This document shows positions 46,171-55,888 of a stretch of 64,000 nt of DNA, in pieces (the stretch's first letter is position 1; each line of letters begins with the position of its first letter). Under the pieces are notes generated by a model, which was given only the letters and a program-made list of their open reading frames with translations, was not told the DNA's origin and did not search any database. Source of the DNA: JABJAG01 sp038137215 (GTDB taxonomy: Bacteria; Pseudomonadota; Alphaproteobacteria; UBA6615); the NCBI GenBank assembly GCA_038137215.1, contig JAYQBG010000002.1, forward strand, positions 1 through 64,000. The letters are read 5' to 3'. Both the position numbers and the translations under genes were made by a program.

Positions 46171-46956
46171 TCAAAGCCCCGCCACAAACCCCGCCATCGC
46201 ATCGAGCACCGCTTCGGGCTGATCGCGCTGGGGGGAATGGCCGCAATCCGGAAGCATCAGGGTCTCGGCCGGACCGCTGACCTGGGCGGCAATCGCATCG
46301 AGCTGCTTGCCGGAGCCGTATTGGTCCCCTTCCCCCTGAATCACCAGCACCGGCGCGGTGATCCCCGGCAGGCAATCCTCGATGTTCCAGTCGCGGAACG
46401 GCGGCTCCAGCCAGATATCGTTCCAGCCATAGAAGGTCGCCTTACCATCGGTGTGGTGCCGCCCGATCCGCGCCGGCAGATCGGTGCTCTCATAGGCTTT
46501 CTTGGCTTCAACGATCCCGGCGATGGTCATGTCTTCCACGAACACATGCGGTGCCATGATCATCAGCCCGCGCACCGGCCATGTGTCGGCGCCGGCATGG
46601 ATCAGCGAGATCGACCCGCCATCGCTGTGGCCAACCAGAATGACATCCTCCAGTCCCAGCGCGGCGCGCAGCGCCGGCAGGGCCTCCAGCGCCTCGCGGT
46701 GCAGATAATCGATCTCGCGCTTGCGGGTCAGCACATAGGACCCGCCATAGCCGTAGCGGGAATAGACCAGCCCCGGCAGACCGGTCCGCGCCGAGAGCTG
46801 TGCCGGAAAGTCCCGCCACAGCTTCGCCGACCCGAGTCCTTCGTGCAGGAAAACAAGCACCGTCTCCTCCGCCTCGGGCTCGCGGGTCCAGTAATATTCC
46901 AGCCGGTGATCGGTGATCTCCACATGGTGGAGCGTTGGGGCAGTATCGTTGGTCAT
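46171..46956 (-). CDS. Alpha/beta hydrolase
   Basis: 261 residues. The nucleophile elbow is GHSDGG (Ser, within VILVGHSDGGSISLIHAG), the oxyanion segment is FLHEGLGSAKLWRDFP, the acid is in VIQGEGDQYGS, and the catalytic His is in DCGHSPQRDQP. The fold is that of cytoplasmic esterases and ring-cleavage product hydrolases; the substrate is not identifiable. It follows the second Liv operon by 85 bases on the same strand, so it may act on a transported compound. Confidence 0.9.
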   Translation of the reverse strand: MTNDTAPTLHHVEITDHRLEYYWTREPEAEETVLVFLHEGLGSAKLWRDFPAQLSARTGLPGLVYSRYGYGGSYVLTRKREIDYLHREALEALPALRAALGLEDVILVGHSDGGSISLIHAGADTWPVRGLMIMAPHVFVEDMTIAGIVEAKKAYESTDLPARIGRHHTDGKATFYGWNDIWLEPPFRDWNIEDCLPGITAPVLVIQGEGDQYGSGKQLDAIAAQVSGPAETLMLPDCGHSPQRDQPEAVLDAMAGFVAGL

Positions 46957-47041
46957 GCCAGGGTCATACTCACTTGGAACAAAACAAATCGAACGGCTTT
47001 TTAGTCGATCATCGCGCCAAACGCGACGCTGCCAACCAACA

Positions 47042-47743
47042 TCAAACCCCCAGATACCGCTCCTGCAGTCCGGGGTCTGCGCGCAGCTCGTCTGACGTGC
47101 CGTGCCACACCACCCGGCCCTTCTCCACGATGTGGTGGCGGTCGGCGATTTTGGTGAGCGCGGCGACGTTCTTGTCGATCACCAGGATGCTCTGCTTTGC
47201 CGCCTTGAGGCCGGCCAGGCACGCCCAGATTTCCTGACGGATCAGCGGGGCCAGCCCCTCGGTGGCTTCGTCGAGGATCAGCAGTTTCGGGTTGGTCATC
47301 AGGGCGCGGCCCACGGCCAGCATCTGCTGCTCGCCGCCGGACAACTGATTGCCCGCACTTTCCAGACGCGGGGTCAGTGCCGGAAACAGATCGAGCACCT
47401 TGTCGAAGGTCCAGTTCTCGCCATCGCCGGTGCGCGGCCGCGCCGTGGCGATCAGGTTTTCGCGGACAGTGAGATTGGGGAAAATCTGCCGGCCTTCGGG
47501 CACCAGTCCGATGCCCGCCTGGGCCACCCGGTGCGACGGCAGGCCTTGAATGCCCACCCCGTCGAACATGATCCGCCCGCCATGGGGGCGCAGCATGCCC
47601 ATGATCGACCGCACGGTCGTGGTCTTGCCCATGCCGTTGCGCCCGAGCAGGGTCGCGACCTCCCCGAACCCGATGGTGAGGTTCATGCCGAACAGGACCT
47701 GGCTGTCGCCATAGGAAGCTTCGAGGCCGCGCACTTCCAGCAT
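47042..47743 (-). CDS. livF: Branched-chain-type ABC transporter ATP-binding protein, LivF type (second operon)
   Basis: 233 residues with Walker A GRNGMGKTTTVRSI, signature LSGGEQQMLAVGRAL and Walker B LLILDEATEGLAPLI, where Ala replaces the more usual Pro after Glu. It works with the neighbouring LivG on the cytoplasmic side. Last gene of the livK-livH-livM-livG-livF operon; its ATG shares one base with the end of the livG gene. Confidence 0.93.
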   Translation of the reverse strand: MLEVRGLEASYGDSQVLFGMNLTIGFGEVATLLGRNGMGKTTTVRSIMGMLRPHGGRIMFDGVGIQGLPSHRVAQAGIGLVPEGRQIFPNLTVRENLIATARPRTGDGENWTFDKVLDLFPALTPRLESAGNQLSGGEQQMLAVGRALMTNPKLLILDEATEGLAPLIRQEIWACLAGLKAAKQSILVIDKNVAALTKIADRHHIVEKGRVVWHGTSDELRADPGLQERYLGV

Positions 47744-48531
47744 CAGGCCACCTCCCCGTCTTCATCGCCAAGATAGGCCGCACGCACGGCAGGATCGTTG
47801 CGGATCTTGTCCGGTGTGCCCGTCGCAATCGCCTTGCCATAGACCAGCACGGTGATCCGGTCGGCCAGCGCGAAGACCGCATCCATGTCGTGCTCGATCA
47901 GCAGAATGGTGTAGTCGCCCTTCAGCGCGCGCAGAAATTCGATCATCCCCTGGCTTTCCTCCGGTCCCATCCCGGCCATGGGCTCGTCGAGCAGGAGGAA
48001 CGACGGCTCGGTCGCCAGCGAGATCGCGATCTCCAGCTGGCGCTGTTCGCCATAGGCCAGGTCGCCGGCGCGGATATCCACGCGATCGCCCAGCCCGACC
48101 CGTTCGAGCAGCGTCCGGGCGGGATCGATCAGGCTCTTGTCCCGCGCGACCGGGCGCCAGAAGCGGAAGCTGTGCCCCTGGCGCGCCTGCACCGGCAGCA
48201 TCACATTTTCCAGCACCGTGAAATCGCGGAAAATGCTGGTGATCTGATAAGAGCGCGCAAGACCGTGTTTCACCCGGGCCGGGGCCGACATGCGGGTGAT
48301 GTCGCGGTCCTGAAACAGGATTTTCCCCGCATCGGGCTTCAGCATGCCCGAGAGCAGGTTGACCAGCGTCGTCTTGCCGGCCCCGTTGGGACCGATCACC
48401 GCGTGGATTTCGCCGGCCTCAACCGACAGGGACAGATTGTCTGTCGCCGCCAAGCCGCCGAAATTCTTGATCAGGCCATGTGCGTCCAGGACGGTCCTGG
48501 AGGCGTTGTTGACGGAGGTATCGCTAGTCAC
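47743..48531 (-). CDS. livG: Branched-chain-type ABC transporter ATP-binding protein, LivG type (second operon)
   Basis: 262 residues with Walker A GPNGAGKTTLVNLLSG, signature LAYGEQRQLEIAISL and Walker B FLLLDEPMAGMGPEES. The C-terminal extension (NDPAVRAAYLGDEDGEVA) is typical of LivG. It overlaps the livM end by eight bases. Confidence 0.93.
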   Translation of the reverse strand: MTSDTSVNNASRTVLDAHGLIKNFGGLAATDNLSLSVEAGEIHAVIGPNGAGKTTLVNLLSGMLKPDAGKILFQDRDITRMSAPARVKHGLARSYQITSIFRDFTVLENVMLPVQARQGHSFRFWRPVARDKSLIDPARTLLERVGLGDRVDIRAGDLAYGEQRQLEIAISLATEPSFLLLDEPMAGMGPEESQGMIEFLRALKGDYTILLIEHDMDAVFALADRITVLVYGKAIATGTPDKIRNDPAVRAAYLGDEDGEVA

Positions 48532-49480
48532 GCTCGCGCCTCCGTGTCAGTAGGCCGGCAATGCCGCCCCGGGCGAACAGCACCACCAGCACCAGGAACG
48601 GTCCGAAGATGATGTGCCAGTGATGGGTCCAGCTCGCGAGAATCTCCGACAGCATCAGGAAGACAAAGGCGCCCGTGACAGGCCCGAACAGGGTGGACAT
48701 GCCGCCCAGAACCACCATGAAGATCAGCTCGCCCGAGCGGTGCCAGTTCATCATGTCGGGCGAGACGAACCGTTCGAGATTCGCCTGCAGCAACCCGGCA
48801 ACGCCGCACATCATGCCGGCGATGACAAAGGCCGTCAGGCGGTAGCGATAGGTGGACACGCCGATGGACTGCACGCGCGTGTCGTTGGATTTCGCTGCCC
48901 GCATCACCGCGCCGAAGCGGGAGTTCACCATGCGCCAGCTGACGAACACGCTGGCCAGCAGGATCGCGAAGATCGTGTAGTACATGGTCAGCTTGTCGTT
49001 CAGGGAGAAGAAGCCGATCCCGAAATCGCTGCGGGTCAGAATATTCAGCCCGTCATCGCTGCCGTAGCGTTCGGCGCTGATCGACAGAAAGAAGATCATC
49101 TGCGCCAGCGCCAGGGTGATCATGATGAAATACACGCCCTTCGTGCGCAGGCTGATCGCGCCGAAAACAAGCGCGATCAGGCCGCTGAGAAGGATGCCCA
49201 CCGGCCACTGGATCCAGGCGCTGGTGATGCCGTGAAATGCCAGGATACCGACCGTATAGCCACCGATTCCCAGATAGACCGCATGGCCGAAGCTGATCAG
49301 CCCCCCATAGCCCATGATCAGGTTCAGACTGACCGCCGCGATAGCCCAGATCATGATCCGGGCGAATACGGTCACATAAAAACTTTCCCCGATCAGGGGT
49401 GCGACGACCGGCGTCAGCGCGAAGATCAACAGCACCAGAGCGGTGAACAGGTTGGCGGGATTTTTCAGCGCGCCCATCAA
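48524..49480 (-). CDS. livM: Branched-chain-type ABC transporter permease, LivM type
   Basis: 318 residues, eight or more membrane helices. Diagnostic segments: NLIMGYGGLISFGHAVYLGIGGY, VYFIMITLALAQMIFF, and VVLGGMSTLFGPVTGA. It forms the membrane channel with LivH. The start overlaps the livH stop by four bases. Confidence 0.93.
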   Translation of the reverse strand: MMGALKNPANLFTALVLLIFALTPVVAPLIGESFYVTVFARIMIWAIAAVSLNLIMGYGGLISFGHAVYLGIGGYTVGILAFHGITSAWIQWPVGILLSGLIALVFGAISLRTKGVYFIMITLALAQMIFFLSISAERYGSDDGLNILTRSDFGIGFFSLNDKLTMYYTIFAILLASVFVSWRMVNSRFGAVMRAAKSNDTRVQSIGVSTYRYRLTAFVIAGMMCGVAGLLQANLERFVSPDMMNWHRSGELIFMVVLGGMSTLFGPVTGAFVFLMLSEILASWTHHWHIIFGPFLVLVVLFARGGIAGLLTRRRERD

Positions 49481-50403
49481 CCCGCTCCCTTGGGCGGGAA
49501 CAGCCCTTGCGGTCTGAAAAACAAAATCGCCGCCATCAGGATATAGATCAGCATGGACGAGACCGCCGGGCCTGCCGACTCTGCGGCATTGGCGGGCAGG
49601 AACAGCAGCAGCACCACATCCAGGAAGGACCGGCCCAGCGTATCGATCACACCGGTGACGATGGAGGCGATGAAGGCACCCCGGATCGAGCCGATGCCGC
49701 CGATCACGATCACCACGAAGGCCAGGATCAGCACGTCTTCGCCCATGCCGATCTGGGCCTGGGTGATCGGCGTGATGATCAGCCCCGCCAGCCCTGCTAG
49801 AACCGCGCCGATTCCGAAGACCAGGGTGAAGAGCTTGGGAATGTTGACGCCCAGCGCCCCGGCCATAGTGCGGTTCGATGCCCCGGCGCGGATCAGCATA
49901 CCGATCTTGGTTTTGCTCACCAGCAGGTAGAGCCCGAAGGCAACCAGCAGCCCGACCACGATGATGAAGATGCGATAGACCGGATAGGTGATGCCGAAGC
50001 CCAGCGAGACGATCCCGTCGAGCGATTCCGGCAGCGGCACAACAAGCCCTTCCGGCCCCCAGATCAGGCGGACGGCTTCGTTGAAAAACAGGATCAGCCC
50101 AAAGGTGGCGAGCACCTGATCAAGATGGTCACGCGGATAGAGCGTGCGCAGGGCCGTCACCTCGACAAGGATGCCGATCACCAGCATCGCCGGGATCATC
50201 AGCAGCAGCCCGATCACGAAGGAGCCGGTAAGCAGCGCCAGCGTCCCGCCGACAAACGCCCCGATCATGAACAGCGAACCATGGGCCAGGTTCACCAGAT
50301 CCATGATGCCAAAGACGAGCGTCAGCCCCGCCGCCATCAGGAACAGAATGATGCCGAGCTGAAACCCGTTCAGAAACTGTTCGGTGAGGAGGACGTAATC
50401 CAT
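49477..50403 (-). CDS. livH: Branched-chain-type ABC transporter permease, LivH type
   Basis: 308 residues with LFLMAAGLTLVFGIMDLVNL, AHGSLFMIGAFVGG, and VVIVIGGIGSIRGAFIAS, the LivH signatures, over about eight membrane helices. It is the second gene of the operon, 76 bases after the receptor gene, and pairs with LivM in the inner membrane. Confidence 0.93.
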   Translation of the reverse strand: MDYVLLTEQFLNGFQLGIILFLMAAGLTLVFGIMDLVNLAHGSLFMIGAFVGGTLALLTGSFVIGLLLMIPAMLVIGILVEVTALRTLYPRDHLDQVLATFGLILFFNEAVRLIWGPEGLVVPLPESLDGIVSLGFGITYPVYRIFIIVVGLLVAFGLYLLVSKTKIGMLIRAGASNRTMAGALGVNIPKLFTLVFGIGAVLAGLAGLIITPITQAQIGMGEDVLILAFVVIVIGGIGSIRGAFIASIVTGVIDTLGRSFLDVVLLLFLPANAAESAGPAVSSMLIYILMAAILFFRPQGLFPPKGAG

Positions 50404-50479
50404 CGGATATGAAGCGGGCTTCCGAAACGAGAGCGGGGATGCCGAAACACCCCCGCCATCAAGTCAGTCTATCAGAGCT

Positions 50480-51661
50480 TCAGCCAGGCATCTTGCACTG
50501 GCTGGCGTAGGGGTCCTGATGATCCGTCAGGACCGCGCGGCCGACCGCTGTCGTCCAGTTGCCGTCGGCATCCTCGACCACAGTGCGCTCGTAGAAGTTC
50601 TGGATCGGGAAGTTGTTGTTCCCCATCTTGAACGTCCCGCGCACGGAATCGAAGTTCGCGGCCTTGAGCGCGGCGCGCATGCCGTCCGTGTTGGAGATGT
50701 CTCCATCGACGGCCGCCACCGCCGCCGCGATGTAGTTGATCGCGTCATAGCTCTGGGCGGCATAGAAGGACGGATAGCGGCCGTATTTGGCCCGGAAATC
50801 CGCGACGAACTTCTTGTTGGCCGCATTGTCCAGATCGGGCGCCCAGAACTGCGCCATCTTGGTGCCCAGCACCGATTCCATCCCCGCCTTCTGGAACAGC
50901 GGCAGGCTGATCGAATCCAGCGTATAGACCGAATAGAGCGGCACTTCGCCGGCAAGACCCGCCTGCTGGTACTGCTTGATGAAGGCCGGGCCGGCCGGCC
51001 CCGGATAGAAGGTGAAGACACCATCGGGTTTCGCCGCCTTGACCTTGGTCAGTTCCGCAGACCAGTCACGCTGGGACGGCCACACCGTCATGTCCTTGCC
51101 GACGATCTCTCCCTTGAAGGTGCGCTCGACGCCCGCGACCATGTTCTGGCCGGCGGCGTAGTTCGGAGCCACCAGATAGAGCGACTTCACGCCCTGCTGG
51201 TTGAGCAGCTCGCCCAGCGCCATGGGCGTCTGGTCGTTCTGCCAGGCGATGTTGAAGAAGTTCGGATTGCACTGGGCACCGGCGAGCGGTGCCGGACCGG
51301 CATTGGCGCTGATCAGGATTTTCCCTTCACCAAGAACCACCGGCGCGGAAGCCATCAGCACGTTCGACCAGATATACCCGGCAACGATATCGACCTCGTC
51401 GCGCAGTACCAGTCGTTCGGTCGCCTGCTTGCCCTTCTGGGAATTGAATTCGTCATCGGCATAGACGATCTCGATGTCCTTGTCGCCGATCTTGCCACCC
51501 AGATGCTCGACCGCCAGATCGACCGCATCGCGCATATCCTTGCCAATGACAGCAGCGGGCGTCGTCAGCGTCGTGACAAAGCCGATCTTGACGCTGTCGG
51601 CAGCTGCGGGACTGGCCAGAAGCGCCAGGAACGCTGCTGAACTCATCATCTTCTTGAACAT
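50480..51661 (-). CDS. ABC transporter substrate-binding protein (LivK-like, second operon)
   Basis: 393 residues from the ATG at 51661, preceded by GGGAGG. The signal peptide is MFKKMMSSAAFLALLASPAAA. The mature part is a periplasmic binding fold with VKIGFVTTLTTPAAVIGKDM, VDIVAGYIWSNVLMASAPVV, AGPAPLAGAQCNPNFFNIAW and AAQSYDAINYIAAAVAAVDG, closest in type to receptors for aromatic or branched acids. First gene of the second Liv operon. Confidence 0.92.
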   Translation of the reverse strand: MFKKMMSSAAFLALLASPAAADSVKIGFVTTLTTPAAVIGKDMRDAVDLAVEHLGGKIGDKDIEIVYADDEFNSQKGKQATERLVLRDEVDIVAGYIWSNVLMASAPVVLGEGKILISANAGPAPLAGAQCNPNFFNIAWQNDQTPMALGELLNQQGVKSLYLVAPNYAAGQNMVAGVERTFKGEIVGKDMTVWPSQRDWSAELTKVKAAKPDGVFTFYPGPAGPAFIKQYQQAGLAGEVPLYSVYTLDSISLPLFQKAGMESVLGTKMAQFWAPDLDNAANKKFVADFRAKYGRYPSFYAAQSYDAINYIAAAVAAVDGDISNTDGMRAALKAANFDSVRGTFKMGNNNFPIQNFYERTVVEDADGNWTTAVGRAVLTDHQDPYASQCKMPG

Positions 51662-51830
51662 TATTTGCTCGCCTCCCTGAAAAATTTTTTCCATCGGACC
51701 ACAACCCCGCCCGGAAGAAAAGCGCAACGATTCTCAGACTTTGGTGGAACGCGCAACCCCCTCAGTCCGAGCAAGACATCGGTGTGTATGAACTCCCGCC
51801 TGCACGGGGTGACAACAGAACAACCAGCAC

Positions 51831-51924
51831 CGTCATTGCGAGGGGCGCAGCCCCGCGGCAATCCAGTGCGGACACGTCCGGCGTTGGCCTGGACTGCTTC
51901 ACTGCGTCCGTAATGATCGCAAGG
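51831..51924. repeat. GTCATTGCGAGG-type palindromic repeat (copy 2)
   Basis: CGTCATTGCGAGGGGCGCAG, GCGGCAATCCAGT, and a diverged reverse end TGGACTGCTTCACTGCGTCC. It and the next repeat occupy most of the 419-base space between the Liv receptor gene and the FadJ-like gene; I see no gene there. Confidence 0.8.
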
Positions 51925-51954
51925 AAAAGTCGGCGCTGCCCGCTCACCACGGTT

Positions 51955-52046
51955 CGTCGTTCCCGCGCAGGCGGGAACCCACAAACTCAGGCGGCTGCCT
52001 GACGGCGCATCGGCGTTTATGGACCCCCGCCTTCGCGGGGGTGACG
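51955..52046. repeat. 92-bp composite palindromic repeat (copy 4)
   Basis: CGTCGTTCCCGCGCAGGCGG, spacer starting ACAAACTCAGGCGGCTGCC, then CCCCCGCCTTCGCGGGGGTG and ACG. Same length and order as the copy at 37303-37394, with compensated changes in the second hairpin. Confidence 0.85.
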
Positions 52047-52080
52047 AGGCGTGTGGGGCGGCTTCGCCGTCACCACCGCG

Positions 52081-54174
52081 CTACCCGGTGAAGCTTCCGC
52101 CCTCTTCGGCCAGACGCGCCAGCAGCGCCGACGGCGCCCATTGCTTGCCGTGTTCGGCGTGGAAGGCGCACACCCGGTCGTGGATTTCGGCCAGCCTGAT
52201 TTCGTCGGCGGTGTACATGATGCCACCTCTCCAGCGCGGATAGCCGAAGCCGTGAAGCCACATCACATCAATGTCCGAAGCCCGCGCGGCGATCCCCTCC
52301 TCGAGGATCTTCGCCCCCTCGTTGATGGCGGCGTAGAGGCAGCGTTCGCGGATTTCATCGTCGGAGATATCCCGGCGCGCCGTCCCCTGTTCCTTCGCCA
52401 CCTCGATGGCGATGGCCTCGGTCTCCGGGTCCGGTGTTGGGCGGCGGCTGCCCTCCTCATAGGTGTACCAGCCCTTGCCGGCCTTGATCCCGAACCGCCC
52501 GAGCTCGCACATCCGGTCGGCGAGATGCATGTAGCGCACCTCGGGGTCGTGCTGGTCGGCCAGGGACAGGCGCATGCGCCAGCTGACATCCAGGCCCGAG
52601 AGATCACTCACAGCGAGCGGGCCCATGGGCATGCCGAGCCCCGTCAGCACCGCGTCGATCCGGGCCGGGGAGGCTCCCTCCTCCACCAGGAAGGTGGCTT
52701 CGCGCACCAGCGGCAGACGCGAGCGATTGGCGATGAAACCGTGGCAGACCCGGGCCAGCACGCCGACCTTGCCGGTTTTCTTCGCCAACGCCATGCCGGT
52801 GGCGATCGCATCGGGTGCGGCCTTCGCCGGACGCACCACTTCCAGCAGGCGCATGGCGTTGGCCGGCACGAAATAGTGCAGCCCGATCACATCCCCGGGC
52901 CGCGAGGTGGCGGCCGCGATGGCATCGATGTCCATATAGGAGGTGTTGGTGGCGAGCACCGCGCCGGGTTTGGCGACACCATCCAGCTTGGCAAAAATCT
53001 CCTTTTTCACGTTCAGGTCTTCAAAGGCCGCCTCGATCACCAAATCGGCATCGGCCAGGGCGTCGAAGCCGACCGCGCCGGTGATCCGCGCCATGCGCGC
53101 GTCCTTTTCCGCAGCGTCGATCCGTCCGCGCTGCACCATGGCGTCATAGGTCTTGCCGATCTCGGCCAGGCCCGTGTCGATCGCCTCCTGCGAGGTTTCA
53201 ACCACCGTCACCGGAAACCCGGAATCGGCCAGGCTGACGACGATCCCGCGCCCCATGGTGCCGGCCCCGATCACGCCCGCCGATGCGATGGCGCGCGGTG
53301 CGACCTCCTTACCAATATCGGGAATCTTCGAAGCGTCCCGTTCCGCAAAGAAGGCATAGCGCAGCGCCTTCGACTGATCGCTGTTCTTGCAGGCCTCGAA
53401 GCGTTTCCGGTCCACCGCCACGGCTTCATCATAGGGCATCTTCAGCCCGTCGACCACGCTGTCGAGCGCCTGATGGGGCGAGTCCTGCCCCCGCATGCGG
53501 CGGTTGGCGAGGTCGCGGTACTTTTCGATGATCTCCGCATGGTCTTCGGGCGTACCGATCCCCGCGCGCGGTTCGCTGGAAATCTTCCGGGGTGTGCCAT
53601 CCGCCACAACTGTTGATGCGAAAGCGACCGCGCCGGCGCGCAGATCGCCCTCGATGATGTCATCTACGATCCCGTAATCCTTCGCCCTGGCTGCGTCGAT
53701 CGGCTTGCCAAGGACAATCAGTTCCAGCGCATGATCCAGCCCGGCGACGCGCGGCAGACGCTGGGTGCCTGCCGCACCCGGGAAAATACCCAGATTGACC
53801 TCGGGTGTGCCCATCCGGGCCGAGGGAGAGGCAACCCGGAAATGGCAACCAAGCGCCAGCTCCAGCCCGCCGCCCAGCGCCATGCCATGGATCGCGGCAA
53901 CAATGGGTTTTTCTATCGTGTCGAGGTGATCGACCACCGCGATCAGATGCGGCTCGCGGGTCGGCTGATCGAACTCCCGGATATCGGCGCCTGCCGGGAA
54001 GGTCCGCCCGGCGCCGAGCAGGACGATAGCGTCCACATCCGCATCGGCCGCGGCCCGGTCCATCTGCGCCACGATACCCTCGCGCACGGCAATTCCCAGC
54101 GCGTTGACGGGCGGATTGTCGATGGTCAGGACAGCGATCCGGCCCTCTGTGTCATAGCCGACGGCATCACTCAT
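52081..54174 (-). CDS. Bifunctional enoyl-CoA hydratase/3-hydroxyacyl-CoA dehydrogenase (FadJ/FadB alpha type)
   Basis: 697 residues. Residues 1 to about 190 are a crotonase domain with both catalytic glutamates (GGGLELALGC and GTPEVNLG); about 295-480 is the NAD-binding domain (VIGAGTMGRGIVVSLADSG) and catalytic His in LHYFVPANAMRLLEVVR; two C-terminal helical domains follow (GYPRWRGGIMYTADEI). It hydrates enoyl-CoA and oxidises the 3-hydroxyacyl-CoA in beta-oxidation. It is divergent from the MaoC gene with a 118-base shared promoter region. Confidence 0.93.
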   Translation of the reverse strand: MSDAVGYDTEGRIAVLTIDNPPVNALGIAVREGIVAQMDRAAADADVDAIVLLGAGRTFPAGADIREFDQPTREPHLIAVVDHLDTIEKPIVAAIHGMALGGGLELALGCHFRVASPSARMGTPEVNLGIFPGAAGTQRLPRVAGLDHALELIVLGKPIDAARAKDYGIVDDIIEGDLRAGAVAFASTVVADGTPRKISSEPRAGIGTPEDHAEIIEKYRDLANRRMRGQDSPHQALDSVVDGLKMPYDEAVAVDRKRFEACKNSDQSKALRYAFFAERDASKIPDIGKEVAPRAIASAGVIGAGTMGRGIVVSLADSGFPVTVVETSQEAIDTGLAEIGKTYDAMVQRGRIDAAEKDARMARITGAVGFDALADADLVIEAAFEDLNVKKEIFAKLDGVAKPGAVLATNTSYMDIDAIAAATSRPGDVIGLHYFVPANAMRLLEVVRPAKAAPDAIATGMALAKKTGKVGVLARVCHGFIANRSRLPLVREATFLVEEGASPARIDAVLTGLGMPMGPLAVSDLSGLDVSWRMRLSLADQHDPEVRYMHLADRMCELGRFGIKAGKGWYTYEEGSRRPTPDPETEAIAIEVAKEQGTARRDISDDEIRERCLYAAINEGAKILEEGIAARASDIDVMWLHGFGYPRWRGGIMYTADEIRLAEIHDRVCAFHAEHGKQWAPSALLARLAEEGGSFTG

Positions 54175-54292
54175 GGTGTTCCCCTGTTTCCCGGCGCTGA
54201 CTGTGGTAAATCTGGCCGACTATTCTTCTTGGGGGCATGATGCGCAGCGCTGCCCTTCTGGTCAAACAGGCGGTCAAAACGGAGCGAAGACC

Positions 54293-54763
54293 TTGGCGAA
54301 ATATCCGCATCCCGACGCATTTCTCGATCTCGTCGGCGAAGAAATCGTGGTGAGCGACTGGCACACCATCACCCAGGATCAGATCGACCGGTTCGCCGAG
54401 GCCACCGGCGATCACCAGTGGCTGCATGTGGACACCGCGCGGGCCGCACAGGAAATGCCCGACGGCAAGACCATCGCCCATGGCTTTCTGGTGCTCTCCC
54501 TGATCCCCGGCATGGCCGCGGATCTGAGCGATGTGGACAATCTGAACAACACCATCAACTACGGGCTGAACAAGGTCCGGTTTACCGCGATGGTGCCGGT
54601 GAACGCCCGCGTCCGCCTGCGCCAGACGCTGAAATCCGCCGAGAAGCGCGCTGACGGCAGCGTGCATCTGGTCTTCGAGGGCACCATGGACCTGGAAGGC
54701 AGCGACCGCCCGGCCATGGTCGCCGAAACCATCCGCCGCCTCTATCCGACGCCCGGATCCTGA
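54293..54763 (+). CDS. MaoC-like (R)-specific enoyl-CoA hydratase
   Basis: 156 residues from a TTG at 54293 with GGAG eight bases upstream; no ATG or GTG fits better, since the first conserved residues are AKYPHPDAFLDLVG. The hydratase-2 active-site pair is in RFAEATGDHQWLHVD (Asp and His), and KTIAHGFLVLSLIP continues the hot-dog fold. It hydrates trans-2-enoyl-CoA to the (R)-3-hydroxy form. It ends one base before the kinase-like gene start. Confidence 0.92.
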   Translation: MAKYPHPDAFLDLVGEEIVVSDWHTITQDQIDRFAEATGDHQWLHVDTARAAQEMPDGKTIAHGFLVLSLIPGMAADLSDVDNLNNTINYGLNKVRFTAMVPVNARVRLRQTLKSAEKRADGSVHLVFEGTMDLEGSDRPAMVAETIRRLYPTPGS

Positions 54764-54764
54764 C

Positions 54765-55838
54765 ATGAGCACCGCCGACCGTACCTTCTCGCGCACCGAT
54801 CAGGTGGTGCCGGTGCTTGAGCAGCACCGCTTCGACACCGCGCCGCTGGTCGCCTGGATGGAGACCAATATCGACGATTTCACCGGCCCGCTCGAGATCG
54901 CGCAGTTCCAGGGCGGGATGTCGAATCCGACCTTCCTGCTGACCGATGCTAACAGCCGCCGCTATGTGCTCCGTAAGAAGCCGCCGGGCGAACTGCTGCC
55001 CTCGGCCCATGCCGTGGATCGCGAGCACCGGATCACCAGCGCGCTGGGCGGCACGCCGGTGCCCGTGGTGCGTACGCTCGCCCTGTGTGAAGACACTTCG
55101 ATCGTGGGGACCGAGTTCTTCCTGATGGACCATGCCGATGGCCGGGTCTTCCACGACCCGTCCCTGCCGGACTCACCCCCCGCGGAGCGCAGCGCGGTCT
55201 ATGCCTCGATGATCGAGACCCTGGCTGCGCTGCATCAGGTGGATTTCGAGGCGGTGGGCCTGGGCGATTATGGCCGGGTCGGCGGCTATATGGGCCGGCA
55301 GGTCGCGCGCTGGTCCAAGCAATACGAGGCCAGCAAGACCGACGAGCTGGCCGAGATGGACAAGCTGATGGCTTGGCTACCGGAAAACATGCCCGATGAC
55401 AGCGAAACCACCATCGTGCATGGGGATTTCCGGCTGGAGAACCTGATCGTCGCGCATGATGCGCCGGACGTGATCGCAGTGCTCGACTGGGAGCTCTCAA
55501 CCCTGGGCCACCCGCTTTCGGACCTGGCCTATAACTGCCTGCCCTATCACTGGCCGGAGGAATCCTTCGGCGATATGCGCGGCCTCGATCCGACAACCCC
55601 CGGAATCCCGAGCGAAGAGGATTACGTAGCCGCCTATTGCCGTCATACCGGGCGGGACGAGATCGAGAACTGGACCTTCTATCTCGTACTGTCCCTGTTC
55701 CGTCTCGCCGCGATCATCCAGGGCGTCTATTATCGCGGGCTGCAGGGCAACGCGTCGTCACCCGAAGCCCTGCTGCGACGGGACCTGACACGCCAGCTGT
55801 CAAGGCGTGCCTGGGAGCTGGTCGAAAAAGACAGCTAA
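54765..55838 (+). CDS. APH-like phosphotransferase of the ACAD10/11 kinase type
   Basis: 357 residues of aminoglycoside phosphotransferase fold: QFQGGMSNPTFLLTD and YVLRKKPPGELLPSAHAVDR (nucleotide lysine region), catalytic loop VHGDFRLENLI with Asp and Asn, and metal Asp in VLDWELSTLGHPLSDLAYN. These are the features of the kinase half of animal ACAD10/ACAD11 and of the bacterial 4-hydroxyacyl-CoA kinase LvaA, which phosphorylates 4-hydroxyacyl-CoA. The ACAD partner of the same type is at 59738-60973. A sugar or antibiotic role is unlikely. Confidence 0.9.
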   Translation: MSTADRTFSRTDQVVPVLEQHRFDTAPLVAWMETNIDDFTGPLEIAQFQGGMSNPTFLLTDANSRRYVLRKKPPGELLPSAHAVDREHRITSALGGTPVPVVRTLALCEDTSIVGTEFFLMDHADGRVFHDPSLPDSPPAERSAVYASMIETLAALHQVDFEAVGLGDYGRVGGYMGRQVARWSKQYEASKTDELAEMDKLMAWLPENMPDDSETTIVHGDFRLENLIVAHDAPDVIAVLDWELSTLGHPLSDLAYNCLPYHWPEESFGDMRGLDPTTPGIPSEEDYVAAYCRHTGRDEIENWTFYLVLSLFRLAAIIQGVYYRGLQGNASSPEALLRRDLTRQLSRRAWELVEKDS

Positions 55839-55888
55839 ACGACAGAAAATGCGCAGACCCGCAAGCGCCACGCATTTGGGGGAAGTTC

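Noticed and set aside
52051..53616. 521-codon open frame opposite the FadJ-type gene
   Set aside because: Shadow of the real gene; low-complexity basic and histidine-rich translation without family features.
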